Positions 49,594 to 58,075 of a stretch of DNA of 64,000 bases are shown here, piece after piece. The first letter of the stretch is position 1. Each line of letters opens with the position of its first letter. Location of the stretch: NCBI RefSeq assembly GCF_004127445.1, contig NZ_QEXM01000025.1:372001-436000 (forward strand). Direction: 5' to 3'. A program made the translations under genes and the position numbers. The notes under the pieces are model-generated. The model was not told the DNA's origin. It saw only the letters and a program-made list of their open reading frames with translations, and did not search any database. The stretch is from Streptomyces alfalfae. Its GTDB lineage: Bacteria; Actinomycetota; Actinomycetes; Streptomycetales; Streptomycetaceae.

Positions 49594-50057
49594 TGTCCTG
49601 CTGGGACTCCTGGTGTCCGTGGGAATTCTGGGACCAGGAATTGATCTTGAAAACTTGGCCGAAAACAGCGTCGGGTAGGGCATATTACGATCGACTGAGG
49701 GAGTTCGGTAGAGCGTTGCATCGGTCGGGCTGGGTACGTACTCAGTGATGGCAAGGGGCAGTTGGAGACCTTCCGGAACCTCGTGAAGGACCCGGACGTC
49801 ATAACTCACGACGACCGTGCCCCATCCTCCCGTGGGGGAGGCGGCCAGCAATATCGCGTGACGGCTAATCGCCAGGCGCCGCCACCCCACGCCACGTCAA
49901 CGCTCGGTTCAGAGTGGTCCCCCATGCCGCAGGCTGGGGTCAGATGTGCCAGCTCGTGCGTTCAGCTCGTGTTCAGCGAAGTGATCCACCCATGGTGCGA
50001 TGTGGCCCGCAGTCCTTCCGGCTCACACCGGCGTGCAACGGAAAGGAACGAGCGCTC
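49594..50057. other. Divergent intergenic region PP2C-like / prim-pol
   Basis: A 464-bp gap with no convincing gene. It is somewhat AT-rich near 49640-49700 (TTGAAAACTTGG, GGCATATTACGATC), where promoters for either gene could lie. Nothing more can be claimed. Confidence 0.4.
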
Positions 50058-50735
50058 ATGCGCGAGATCCTCGGTAGGCGACGCAGGCTTCTGTCCTGGC
50101 GAATCGGAACAAGGTCCGGCCGCGGCGCCGGACAGCTCGGCGCGGCCCTGACCTTCGCCACCGCCTGGCGGTGGCCCGTCCTGCCCGGAGTCGGTCTCGA
50201 CCGGCGCGGCGGCGGCCGGTGCGCCTGCCCCGACCCCGAATGCGTGGTGCCGGGCGCGCACCCCCTCGACCCCGGCCTCCTCGCCGCGAGCACCGACGAG
50301 CGCATGGTGCGGTGGTGGTGGACGAACCGCCCGGCCGCGCCCGTCGTGCTCGCCACCGGAGGCCGCGCCCCGTGCGCCGTGAGCCTCCCCGCGGACGCGG
50401 GCGAGCGCGCCCTCGCCGCGCTGGACGAGGCGGGCATCAGGCTCGGTCCGGTGGTCGCCACCGAGAGCCGCGTCTTCATCCTGGTCGCTCCCTACTCCCT
50501 GGCCCAGCTGGGCGAGCTGCTCCACGCCCAGGACCATGTGCCGGGCTCCCTCCGCTTCCACGGCGAGGGCGGTTATCTCGCGCTGCCGCCGTCCGGGACG
50601 GGCCAGGGCACGGTCCGCTGGGAGCGCGCCCCGCTGCCCGGCTCGGCCGCCCCCTGGGTGCCCGACGTCGAGGCCGTCGTGGACGCCGTCGTCGACGCCC
50701 TCACTCGTACGGGTGTGAGCGCGCCCGAGATGTAG
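50058..50735 (+). CDS. Bifunctional primase/polymerase (prim-pol) domain protein
   Basis: A 225-residue stand-alone prim-pol domain protein. It opens MREILGRRRRLLSWRIG, then has FATAWRWPVLPGVGLDRRGGGRCACPDPECVVPGAHPLDP, typical for actinobacterial prim-pol N domains, with ATDERMVRWWW and a GYLALPPSGTGQGTVRW segment. Members with the full fold make primers or extend DNA. The prim-pol metal-binding Asp motif is not obvious to me, so the enzyme may be degenerate. The ATG has AAAGGA 10 nt upstream. It is rightward, followed after 55 bp by a small secreted protein. Confidence 0.75.
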   Translation: MREILGRRRRLLSWRIGTRSGRGAGQLGAALTFATAWRWPVLPGVGLDRRGGGRCACPDPECVVPGAHPLDPGLLAASTDERMVRWWWTNRPAAPVVLATGGRAPCAVSLPADAGERALAALDEAGIRLGPVVATESRVFILVAPYSLAQLGELLHAQDHVPGSLRFHGEGGYLALPPSGTGQGTVRWERAPLPGSAAPWVPDVEAVVDAVVDALTRTGVSAPEM

Positions 50736-50790
50736 GGGAAATGGGCGCGCGGCGGTCGGGCCGTGCACCGGCCGTCGTTATCTTCGGCCC

Positions 50791-51351
50791 ATGCAACCCC
50801 GCCTGATCGTGCTCCTGGGCGCCGTGGCCGCCGTGGCTCTCCTGCCTCTCGCCGGCGCCGCGGCGGGACCGGTCGGCGACGGTGACGCGAAGCCGCCCCC
50901 GCCCTCCCCCGCCGGGGCGCCCGCCCGAGAACCGGCCGAGGAACCCGCCGAGGCGTCGGCCGAAGGACCGGCCGCAGCGTCGGCCGAAGAACCCGCCGAC
51001 GACCCGGCCCGCGCCTCCCGGTGCGGCCCCGAACTCTCCTCCCCCGACGGCGTCGAGGCGCAGACCTGCGTCCTCACCGAGGGCGCCGAGACCTGGGCCC
51101 GCACCTACTACCGCAATGTCACGGGCGGGGACCTCGCCGCCGTGCTGACGATGATGGGCCCCGGCGCGCGCACCGTGCTGACGCACTGCGCGGTCGGCGC
51201 GGGGGACGAGCCGGGAGTGTGCGAGACGCCGCGGGAGCGCTCGGCGGGCGCGATGACCGCGTACTCGGCGGTGGCGGAGTTCGCCGCGGGGGAGGCGGGA
51301 GCGCTGCTGTTGCGCTCGGGCAGCAACTCCGCGGGACCTCGGGGGAGTTGA
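50791..51351 (+). CDS. Secreted protein of unknown function
   Basis: I do not recognise the family. The 186-residue product has a signal peptide (MQPRLIVLLGAVAAVALLPLAGAAAG), a Pro/Ala/Glu-rich linker (about 28-75) with EEPAE repeats, and a compact domain with four Cys (RCGPELSSPDGVEAQTCVL, LTHCAVGAG, EPGVCETP) that could form two disulfides. The C-terminus is Ser/Gly-rich. It follows the prim-pol gene by 55 bp, so co-transcription is possible, and ends before a clear terminator. Confidence 0.7.
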   Translation: MQPRLIVLLGAVAAVALLPLAGAAAGPVGDGDAKPPPPSPAGAPAREPAEEPAEASAEGPAAASAEEPADDPARASRCGPELSSPDGVEAQTCVLTEGAETWARTYYRNVTGGDLAAVLTMMGPGARTVLTHCAVGAGDEPGVCETPRERSAGAMTAYSAVAEFAAGEAGALLLRSGSNSAGPRGS

Positions 51352-51382
51352 GCGCCGCGACCGAGCCCCGGACATGGAAGGG

Positions 51383-51420
51383 CCCGGTTGCTGGCGACGG
51401 GGGATGCACCAGCAACCGGG
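51383..51420 (+). terminator. Terminator after the secreted protein gene
   Basis: A perfect 12-bp stem (CCCGGTTGCTGG / CCAGCAACCGGG) with a 14-nt loop lies 31 bp after the stop codon. Confidence 0.85.
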
Positions 51421-51546
51421 CTACCTGAACGGTAACAAGAGATCTGCTCCTGGCAAATTCGATCTCAGTTATCCGGACAGGGATTTACCTGCGGGAACGG
51501 GGAGTTGTGACAGGAGTCACGCATTCCGTGCGGACTGAGCCAGAAG

Positions 51547-52515
51547 TCAGCTCAGGGTGACCTGGCGGTTGGTGAGGCCGCCGCGGGCGCGGCGCTCCTC
51601 CGGGGTCAGCGGGGCGTCGGAGTCGAGCACCGCCGCCAGCCGCTCGGCGAACTCCGCGGCGGGCTTCTCCACGTCATCGGCGCCGACACCGCTCGGCAGG
51701 TCCCACACCGGCACGGTCAGACCGTGCGCGCGGAAGGAGCCGACGAGGCGGGTGCCCTCGCCGAGGCTCGACGTGCCGGCCGCGTGCAGCCGGGCCAGCG
51801 CGTCGAGGAGCCGCTCCTCGGCGTGCGGCATGACCCAGCGCAGGTGGTTCTTCTCCGGCGTCTCGCACCAGTACGCGGAGTCCACGCCGGTGAGCCGCAC
51901 GGTCGGGATGGCGGCGGCGTTCGCCCGCTCCAGGGAGGCGGAGACCTCCGGCGTCGCGTTCTCCGCGTCCGGCACCCAGAACTCGAAGCCGGTGTGCACG
52001 ACCGGCTCGAAGGGGCCCTCGGGGTCGAGCAGGTCCTGCAGCCGCGGGCCGTCCGCGGGAGCCCTGCGGGCCCGCACCGGCGTACCCGGTTCGGCGTCGA
52101 GGGCGCGGAGCAGCGTGTCGGCCAGGTCGCGGCTGATGTCACCGGAGGCGGTCTCGTTCTGCAGGCCGAGCAGGACCGAACCGTCCTCGCGGCGCAGCGC
52201 GGGCCACGCCATCGGCAGGACGGTGGCGAGGGTGACCGAGGGGACGCCCTCGGGCAGCCCGTCCTTGAGCGTCAGCGCGACGGTGGCCGCGGGCACCAGC
52301 TCGCGCAGCGCGACCCAGTCGCACTCGCCGGGCAGGCCCTCGAAGGGGTGCCGCACCAGTTCCGTCACCGCGTGGGACGCCGCGCGGCCGTGACAGGCCT
52401 TGTAGCGGCGGCCCGAACCGCAGGGGCAGGGCTCGCGGGCGCCGACCACGGGGATCTCGCCCTCTGTGAGCTGCGGCTGCTGCTTGCCCTTGGTCTGCGG
52501 GCGCTTCTTGGCCAT
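51547..52515 (-). CDS. SEC-C motif / DUF5926 family protein
   Basis: A 322-residue protein. The SEC-C zinc-binding motif PCPCGSGRRYKACHG is near residue 30, as at the C-terminus of SecA, and the rest matches the DUF5926 family that I associate with actinobacteria (PVVGAREPCPCG start, PALRREDGSVLLGLQNET). Function unknown; SEC-C motifs bind zinc and often contact ribosomes or chaperones. The ATG start gives MAKKRPQTKGKQQPQ, a basic tail. It is downstream of, and 69 bp from, the ATP-binding gene. Confidence 0.85.
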   Translation of the reverse strand: MAKKRPQTKGKQQPQLTEGEIPVVGAREPCPCGSGRRYKACHGRAASHAVTELVRHPFEGLPGECDWVALRELVPAATVALTLKDGLPEGVPSVTLATVLPMAWPALRREDGSVLLGLQNETASGDISRDLADTLLRALDAEPGTPVRARRAPADGPRLQDLLDPEGPFEPVVHTGFEFWVPDAENATPEVSASLERANAAAIPTVRLTGVDSAYWCETPEKNHLRWVMPHAEERLLDALARLHAAGTSSLGEGTRLVGSFRAHGLTVPVWDLPSGVGADDVEKPAAEFAERLAAVLDSDAPLTPEERRARGGLTNRQVTLS

Positions 52516-52584
52516 CTGGGTGTCTCCCGGCTGCGGCTCTCGTGCTCTTTCACGTACGGGCGCGAGCCTAGCCGCTGGGACCCC

Positions 52585-53202
52585 TCAGTCCATGTCGTCG
52601 AACGGGTCCGCGAAGGCCAGCTCCGAGAGCGCGGCCGCCGACGGGGCGGTGACGCGCGTCGCGAAGTCCTCGTGGCGGTGCCCCGCGTGGACGACGGCCC
52701 AGACCGTGACCTCGCCGTGCACGTCGTCGCGCACGCCCCAGGTGTCGGCCAGCGCCGTGATGATGTTGAGCCCGCGGCCACCGTGCGCCGTGACCGAGGG
52801 TGTGGCCGGGGCCGGGCGGGTCGGGCCGCCGCCGTCCGTCACCTCGACCGTGAGCCGGCCCGTCTTGTCGACGTGCCAGGCCGCCCGCACGTCACCGTCG
52901 CCGACCATCCCGCGCCCCAGCGGCCTGCCGTGCCGGCAGGCGTTGCTGAGCAACTCCGACAGGATCAGTACGGCGTCGTCGATGACCGATTCGGACACCC
53001 CGCCGACGCGCAGTTGATCACGCATCCGGTGCCTTGCTTCCCCCACGCCCGCAGGGCCATGGGGAACGGCCATGCTCGACGACGTGGGCACCTCCCGTGC
53101 CACCACCAACGCCACCCCCGAGACCTCCTTCGCCCCACGCCACGGTGTGAATGCCCCAATGGCCTGGACCGGAAACCGGCCGGATCGTGTGCGGTGACGC
53201 AC
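52585..53202 (-). CDS. ATP-binding regulatory protein (HATPase_c_2)
   Basis: A 205-residue protein with the anti-sigma/kinase-like fold: LSELLSNACRHGRPLG (N box) near residue 84, VEVTDGGGPTRP (G1) near 117 and GGRGLNIITALADTWGV (G2) near 140. The first 40 residues form an unusual basic extension, so the start is uncertain: I keep the GTG that gives it because I recall it in homologues, but an ATG at 53073 (MAVPHGP) would give a normal-length domain. Partner sigma factor unknown. Confidence 0.75.
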   Translation of the reverse strand: MRHRTRSGRFPVQAIGAFTPWRGAKEVSGVALVVAREVPTSSSMAVPHGPAGVGEARHRMRDQLRVGGVSESVIDDAVLILSELLSNACRHGRPLGRGMVGDGDVRAAWHVDKTGRLTVEVTDGGGPTRPAPATPSVTAHGGRGLNIITALADTWGVRDDVHGEVTVWAVVHAGHRHEDFATRVTAPSAAALSELAFADPFDDMD

Positions 53203-53255
53203 TCATGACGATCGAATACGGACCGAACGCGCCGGTGCACTCCCTGTCAGGGGGA

Positions 53256-54113
53256 TCACCGCAGTCCGAGTCGGTCCAGCTGGGTCAGTACCTGCTTGGG
53301 GCGGTTGGTGATGATCGCGTCCACCCCCAGCTCGGCGCAGAGCTCGACGTCGCCGGGTTCGTTCACGGTCCATACGTGCACCTGGTGACCCGCCCGCTTC
53401 AGCTTCGCCACGTATCCGGGGTGGCTCCGCAGGATGCGCAGGGAGGGGCCCGCGATCCGTACGCCGTCGGGGAGGCGTCCGTCGCGGTGGCGCGGCGAGA
53501 TGAACTGCATCAGGTAGACCGTCGGCAGCGCGGGGGCGGCGGCGCGCACGCGCAGCAGCGAACGCGCCGAGAAGCTCATCACCCGTACCGGCGACAGCTC
53601 GTCCGAGGGCGGCGCGTCGAGGCCGAAGCGCTTGAGGAGCACCAGCAGGCGCTCCTCCACCTGGCCCGCCCAGCGCGTGGGGTGCTTGGTCTCGATGGCG
53701 AGGCGCACCCGGCGGCCCGAGGCGTTGCTCTCGGCCACGAGTTCGAGGAGGCGCTCCAGGGTCAGGACGGAGGTGTCCTCCGTGCGGCGGCCCTCCAGGG
53801 CGGAGCCCTCCCAGTCGGGGCCCTCGCCCTCCACGGCCTCGTCGTGGTTCCGCTTCCAGGAGCCGAAGTCGAGGGCGGCCAGGTCGGCGAGCTCCAGGGC
53901 GGAGACGGCTCCCCGGCCGTTCGAGGTGCGGTTCACGCGGCGGTCGTGTACGCAGACGAGGTGGCCGTCCGCGGTCAGCCGCACATCGCATTCGAGGGCG
54001 TCCGCCCCGTCCTCGACCGCCTTCTTGTACGCGGCGAGCGTGTGCTCGGGAGCGTCCTCGGAGGCTCCGCGGTGGGCGACGACCTGGATCTGGTGCTGTC
54101 GTGCGAGGGTCAC
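53256..54113 (-). CDS. Glycerophosphodiester phosphodiesterase
   Basis: A 285-residue GDPD of the glycerophosphoryl diester type. The catalytic set is visible: VVAHRGASEDAPEHTLAAYKKAVEDGADALECDVRLTADGHLVCVHDR with His, Arg, Glu and Asp residues, then LAIETKHPTRW and VHVWTVNEPGDVELCAELGVDAIITN at the end. It hydrolyses glycerophosphodiesters from phospholipid turnover to glycerol 3-phosphate and alcohol. No signal peptide, so it is cytosolic. GTG start. Divergent from the HtrA protease. Confidence 0.93.
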   Translation of the reverse strand: MTLARQHQIQVVAHRGASEDAPEHTLAAYKKAVEDGADALECDVRLTADGHLVCVHDRRVNRTSNGRGAVSALELADLAALDFGSWKRNHDEAVEGEGPDWEGSALEGRRTEDTSVLTLERLLELVAESNASGRRVRLAIETKHPTRWAGQVEERLLVLLKRFGLDAPPSDELSPVRVMSFSARSLLRVRAAAPALPTVYLMQFISPRHRDGRLPDGVRIAGPSLRILRSHPGYVAKLKRAGHQVHVWTVNEPGDVELCAELGVDAIITNRPKQVLTQLDRLGLR

Positions 54114-54306
54114 CGCGTCATGGTGCCATCACGGGGTACCCGAAGGCTCGCCGGAGGGCGGCGGCCCGGAGCGCCGGACACACAGGCTCGGCTTATGGTG
54201 CCCTGACGGCCCATGGGAAAAGCTGACAGCAGACAGGTGCACAGTTGGCACAGCCAGGCCGTGACCGAATGCCGAGCCACGACAGCATGGACCGAGGAGT
54301 AGAGCT

Positions 54307-55821
54307 GTGAACACCGAGAACGAGGGCAACGCGGTACCCCAGGCCCCGTCCGCACCTCCCGTGCCGGTGGACGCTCCCGCTGTTTCCGCCGACTCCCGCG
54401 ACGCGGCCGCCGCCGGCGCGGCCGCGCCTGGCGCCGGGGCTTCCGGTGGGGCCGCTTCCGGTGGGGCCGCTCCGGGCGGGGCTGCCTCCGGCGCCGGGGA
54501 CGGTGCCGGGTCCGGTGCGGCTGCTCCCGGTGCCGGTGCTGGCGCGGGCGCCGGCGCGGGCGCCGGTGGTGCGGGCGTGCCCGGGGCGGAGGCGTGGCCG
54601 CCTCCGCAGCCGCCGGGCACGCCCTCGTACGGCAGCGGCGGAGGTTCCGGTTCCGGCTGGGGCGCCTCGTACCAGCCGCAGGAGCCGAAGCCCGGCCGGC
54701 GGCGCGGAGGGCTGGTCGCGGGCGTACTGGCGGCCGCGCTGGTCGCGGGCGGCGTCGGCGGCGGCGTGGGGTACTGGGCCGCCGAGCAGAACGACAACGA
54801 CACCGGCTCGACGACGGTCTCCGCCGCGGACACCCCGGCGGACCTCAAGCGCGACCCCGGCTCGGTCGCCCGGATCGCGAACGACGCGCTGCCCAGCGTC
54901 GTCACCATCGAGGCGCAGAGCGGCAGCGGCGAGGGCGGCACGGGCACCGGCTTCGTCTACGACAAGCAGGGCCACATCCTCACCAACAACCACGTGGTGG
55001 CGTCGGCCGCCGAGGGCGGCAAGCTCCAGGCGACGTTCTCGAACGGCAAGAAGTACGCCGCCGAGGTCATCGGCCGCGCCGAGGGGTACGACGTGGCGGT
55101 CATCAAGCTCAAGAACCGCCCCGACAACCTGAAGCCGCTGCCGCTCGGCAACTCCGACCGCGTGGCCGTCGGCGACTCGACGATCGCGATCGGCGCCCCC
55201 TTCGGCCTCTCCAACACCGTCACGACGGGCATCATCAGCGCCAAGAACCGCCCGGTGACCTCCAGCGACGGCGGGCAGAGCGGCAAGAGCTCGTACATGA
55301 GCGCCCTGCAGACCGACGCCTCGATCAACCCCGGCAACTCCGGCGGCCCGCTCCTCGACGGCCGCGGCGCGGTCATCGGCATCAACTCCGCGATCAAGCC
55401 CGCCGACAGCGGCGGCCTCGGCGGCACCGGCCAGTCCGGCTCCATCGGCCTCGGCTTCGCGATCCCGGTCAACCAGGCGAAGAACGTCGCCCAGCAGCTC
55501 ATCAAGACCGGCCAGCCGGTCTACCCGGTGATCGGCGCCTCGGTCTCGCTCCAGCAGGAGGGCGCCAACGGCGCCACCATCTCCCAGGAGGGCGCGAGCG
55601 GTTCGGAGGCGGTCACCCCGAACGGCCCGGCCGACAAGGCGGGCCTGAAGCCCGGCGACGTCATCACGAAGCTGGACGGCACGGTCATCGACAGCGGGCC
55701 GACCCTGATCGGCCAGATCTGGACCCACAAGCCGGGCGACACGGTCAAGATCACGTATGAGCGCGACGGCAAGGAGCACACGGTCGACGTCACCCTGGGC
55801 CAGCGCAAGGGCGACAGCTGA
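54307..55821 (+). CDS. HtrA/DegP-type serine protease with PDZ domain
   Basis: A 504-residue membrane-anchored protease. Residues 1-140 are a cytosolic Gly/Ala/Ser/Pro-rich region, a basic patch (KPGRRRGG) and one membrane helix (GLVAGVLAAALVAGGVGGGVGYW). The trypsin-like domain follows with catalytic His (LTNNHVV near 240), Asp (EGYDVAVIKLK near 270) and Ser (INPGNSGGPLLD near 352), then a PDZ domain (about 420-500, PADKAGLKPGDVITKLDG). HtrA proteases degrade or guard misfolded proteins outside the membrane. GTG start with GAGGAG. No two-component genes adjoin, so control is unknown. Confidence 0.95.
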   Translation: MNTENEGNAVPQAPSAPPVPVDAPAVSADSRDAAAAGAAAPGAGASGGAASGGAAPGGAASGAGDGAGSGAAAPGAGAGAGAGAGAGGAGVPGAEAWPPPQPPGTPSYGSGGGSGSGWGASYQPQEPKPGRRRGGLVAGVLAAALVAGGVGGGVGYWAAEQNDNDTGSTTVSAADTPADLKRDPGSVARIANDALPSVVTIEAQSGSGEGGTGTGFVYDKQGHILTNNHVVASAAEGGKLQATFSNGKKYAAEVIGRAEGYDVAVIKLKNRPDNLKPLPLGNSDRVAVGDSTIAIGAPFGLSNTVTTGIISAKNRPVTSSDGGQSGKSSYMSALQTDASINPGNSGGPLLDGRGAVIGINSAIKPADSGGLGGTGQSGSIGLGFAIPVNQAKNVAQQLIKTGQPVYPVIGASVSLQQEGANGATISQEGASGSEAVTPNGPADKAGLKPGDVITKLDGTVIDSGPTLIGQIWTHKPGDTVKITYERDGKEHTVDVTLGQRKGDS

Positions 55822-55893
55822 GCCGCTGCCTCCCCGGGCCCCCGACAGGCTAGTCTTGTCCCCGCGCCGCCCGGCCTCCGGTGAACGGCGCGG

Positions 55894-55978
55894 GGTGGGT
55901 TGCCCGAGCGGCCTAAGGGAACGGTCTTGAAAACCGTCGTGGCGCGAGTCACCGTGGGTTCAAATCCCACACCCACCG
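55894..55978 (+). tRNA. tRNA-Ser(UGA)
   Basis: An 85-nt type II tRNA. Acceptor arms are GGTGGGT and ACCCACC with discriminator G; the anticodon loop CTTGAAA gives anticodon UGA, the long variable arm is GTGGCGCGAGTCAC, and the T arm is GTGGGTTCAAATCCCAC. CCA is not encoded. It reads UCA serine codons and is charged by SerS. Confidence 0.97.
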
Positions 55979-55987
55979 CGGTGTTCG

Positions 55988-56022
55988 ACGGCCCCTGACC
56001 AGGTCATATGGTCAGGGGCCGT
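55988..56022 (+). terminator. Terminator after tRNA-Ser
   Basis: A perfect 14-bp stem (ACGGCCCCTGACCA / TGGTCAGGGGCCGT) with a 7-nt loop follows the tRNA by 9 bp. Confidence 0.9.
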
Positions 56023-56131
56023 TGTGCTGCGCGCTGCCCGCTCGTCACCGTGCTTCCCCGCAGTCTTCCGCTCTATCGTGCACGGAAGGAGCACGCCGGG
56101 GGCACTGCGATAAGCGCCTGGGACCTGCCCC

Positions 56132-56482
56132 TCAGTCGCCCGCGAACCATACGTAGCTGCCCGGGGTGGCCACGCACTGTTCCAGTACCGCCGCGAGATC
56201 ATCCAGTGCCGCGCGTTGTCGCTCGTCGGCACACTGCTCGCTCAGGCCCGGCAACTCGCTGAGTGCTGCTGCCGCTTCCTGCTCGTTCATCACCGTGTCC
56301 CCGTAGGGATCAACGGCGGGAAGCCGACCGCGGACGCCGAGATAGTGAAGCGAGCCAAGTGCGTCGGCCAACGCGCCGCCGTGGCCGTAGCACCCTCGCA
56401 GGAATGTCCGGCGCGCCTTATTCCAGTTGCGCGCCGGCCGAGCCGAGTGCAGTTCCACATCGATCCCCACGCACGTCATGAT
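56132..56482 (-). CDS. Conserved hypothetical protein next to a GntR remnant
   Basis: A 116-residue protein without a recognised domain: MTCVGIDVELHSARPARNWNKARRTF, then LRGCYGHGGALADALGSLHYLGVRGRLPAVDPYG and an acidic end with AAALSELPGLSEQ and DDLAAVLEQCVATPGSYVWF. I remember similar proteins downstream of UTRA-type GntR regulators in Streptomyces. The gene looks intact, although the upstream regulator is broken. The ATG (MTCVGID) is chosen by this similarity; the open frame runs further upstream into the remnant. Confidence 0.55.
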   Translation of the reverse strand: MMTCVGIDVELHSARPARNWNKARRTFLRGCYGHGGALADALGSLHYLGVRGRLPAVDPYGDTVMNEQEAAAALSELPGLSEQCADERQRAALDDLAAVLEQCVATPGSYVWFAGD

Positions 56483-56516
56483 GCCTGTTGCAGCGAGTTC
56501 CGTGTGGGGCGAACGA

Positions 56517-56690
56517 TCAGCGATTGGTCGGGATCTCGTAGACGATCTCGCAGTGAGCCGCGGGCACCACGATGTCTGCCGTCTCCACGGGCCGGCCTTC
56601 GTCGCTGTAGTACGTCCGTCTTCCAGCAGTGCCAGGTCGACCTTGAGCAGGCCAAAGCTGCACGCCACCCCGATCCAGCTGCGCTAGCGC
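56517..56690 (-). pseudogene. C-terminal remnant of a GntR/UTRA regulator
   Basis: One leftward frame encodes RRTYYSDEGRPVETADIVVPAAHCEIVYEIPTNR followed by a stop, the usual end of a GntR regulator's UTRA domain. Upstream the reading frame is lost: homologous sequence (FGLLKVDLALLEDGRT) continues in another frame, then an insertion-sequence end follows. So the gene has a frameshift and is truncated by the transposase fragment. Confidence 0.5.
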
Positions 56691-56946
56691 GTGTCTCTTT
56701 GATGGGTTGGTCAGTTGATCGGATGTGTCTGTCCGATTAGTGATCAGTGATGCGATGTGGGGCCGCATCGAGCCGCTGATGCCGGCCGATCCAGTGCGCG
56801 GACGGCGGTGGGCTGACCACCGCCGCACGCTCGAGGCCATTGCGTGGAAGTACCGCACCAATTCGCCCTGGCGGGACCTTCCCGACGAGCTCGGCTCCTT
56901 CCAGACCGCTCACAAGCGGCTAATCAGATGGGCCGTCGACGGCACT
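56689..56946 (+). mobile_element. Truncated IS5-type insertion sequence, left end
   Basis: The left end is taken at CGCGTGTCTCTTTGATGGG, the form of IS5-type terminal repeats in Streptomyces. Inside, a GTG start opens a transposase N-terminus (WRDLPDELGSFQTAHKRLIRW) that stops after 74 codons by fusing to another gene. The right end of the element and the DDE part of the transposase are missing. Confidence 0.75.
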
Positions 56947-57564
56947 TGCATGAGCCTCCAGGCCACCTACCAGGACAAGCCTGGCGACGCCCTCGCACTC
57001 GTCACGGCCGCCCAGGACCAAGCCCGCGCGGCCGCGGGGACGACGCCGCGCGTGCTGGCCATGCTCGCGATGCGCGAAGCCTTCGCCCACGCCACCCTCG
57101 GCAACCACGGCGCGACCCACACCGCGATCTCGGAAGCCCACACCCACTTCGGACGGATCAGCACCGGTGATCCGGACCCGGCCTGGGTCGCCTACTTCGA
57201 CGAGCCGAAGCTGATCGTGGACACCGGCATCGCACACGGCCGCCTCGGTGCAGCCGACCTCGCCGAACCCCTCATCGCGGGCGCGCTACGCCGCGAGTAC
57301 GCGTCGAACCACCGAAGCCGGGCCTTCCACGCCTTCTGGCTCGCCCGCACCCAGCTCCAACGCGGCAAACTCGACGAGGCGTGCCACACGGCCATGGACG
57401 CCCTGGCCCCAGCGGCAGCCGTCAGCTCGCAACGAGTCGCCGACCACCTGCGGGAGTTCTACGAGCAGCTGGAACCCTTCCGCCGGGAACCGGCCGCGGT
57501 GGCGTTCGAGTCCCGGCTCCGGGAAGTGCTGCCCCGGCGGGTCAGCGCATCGCCTCGTCCATGA
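56725..57564 (+). CDS. Chimeric ORF: IS5 transposase N-terminus fused to the C-terminus of a TPR regulator
   Basis: A 279-residue open frame of two unrelated parts. Residues 1-74 are an IS5-type transposase start (ISDAMWGRIEPLMPADPVRG, WRDLPDELGSFQTAHKRLIRW). Residues 75-279 are the helical TPR-like second half of a Streptomyces XRE-type regulator (LAMLAMREAFAHATLG, GRLGAADLAEPLIAGALRREY, FHAFWLARTQLQRGKLDEACHTAMDALAP, RVADHLREFYEQLEPFR). The HTH and first repeats are gone. Codon 5 is a rare TTA, so translation would need the bldA tRNA. The fusion keeps frame; expression from the IS promoter is possible. The 3' end overlaps the convergent NUDIX gene by 23 bp. Confidence 0.8.
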   Translation: MSVRLVISDAMWGRIEPLMPADPVRGRRWADHRRTLEAIAWKYRTNSPWRDLPDELGSFQTAHKRLIRWAVDGTCMSLQATYQDKPGDALALVTAAQDQARAAAGTTPRVLAMLAMREAFAHATLGNHGATHTAISEAHTHFGRISTGDPDPAWVAYFDEPKLIVDTGIAHGRLGAADLAEPLIAGALRREYASNHRSRAFHAFWLARTQLQRGKLDEACHTAMDALAPAAAVSSQRVADHLREFYEQLEPFRREPAAVAFESRLREVLPRRVSASPRP

Positions 57565-58075
57565 GCACGTAGAGCAGTCCGACGAGGGAGCCGCTGCTGA
57601 CGATCTCTCGCCGGTCGATCATGTCCCGTATGTCGGCCAGCGGGATCCACTCGATCCGATCCGACTCGTTCTTCTCGGTCGGGGGACCCTCGTACGTTGC
57701 TCCATCAGCCCGGAAGACGTGGTGTTGGGAGTCGGTGATGCCGTTGGCCGGCTCGGCATAGATCAGCGACTTGATCGGGCCGGGCCGCCAACCGGTCTCC
57801 TCCAGCACCTCACGGGCCGCCGCTTCAGCCGGGCTCTCGCCTTCCTCGACCAAGCCCATGGGAAGTTCCCACGCCCAGGCGTTGGTGATGAAGCGGTGCC
57901 GCCACATCATCAGCACCTCGCGTCGCTCGTTGACGACGGCAGCCACGGCCAAGTGCCGGAGCCTTACGACGTGGTGCTCCCACCGGTTTCCGTCCGGCGT
58001 CTCGACGTCGGTGAGCCACAGGTTCACCCAACTGTTCTCGTAGATCGGACGTTCCCCGCGGATCTTCCACTGCAT
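57542..58075 (-). CDS. NUDIX hydrolase
   Basis: A 177-residue NUDIX protein. The Nudix box GLVEEGESPAEAAAREVLEETGW sits near residues 72-94 with all key Glu residues. It resembles ADP-ribose/ADP-sugar pyrophosphatases (VVNERREVLMMWRHRFITNAWAWELPMG), but the substrate is not determined. It is convergent with the TPR fragment and overlaps its end by 23 bp. XRE/TPR regulators and NUDIX genes are common neighbours in Streptomyces, so this gene may be the old partner of the truncated regulator. Confidence 0.92.
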   Translation of the reverse strand: MQWKIRGERPIYENSWVNLWLTDVETPDGNRWEHHVVRLRHLAVAAVVNERREVLMMWRHRFITNAWAWELPMGLVEEGESPAEAAAREVLEETGWRPGPIKSLIYAEPANGITDSQHHVFRADGATYEGPPTEKNESDRIEWIPLADIRDMIDRREIVSSGSLVGLLYVLMDEAMR

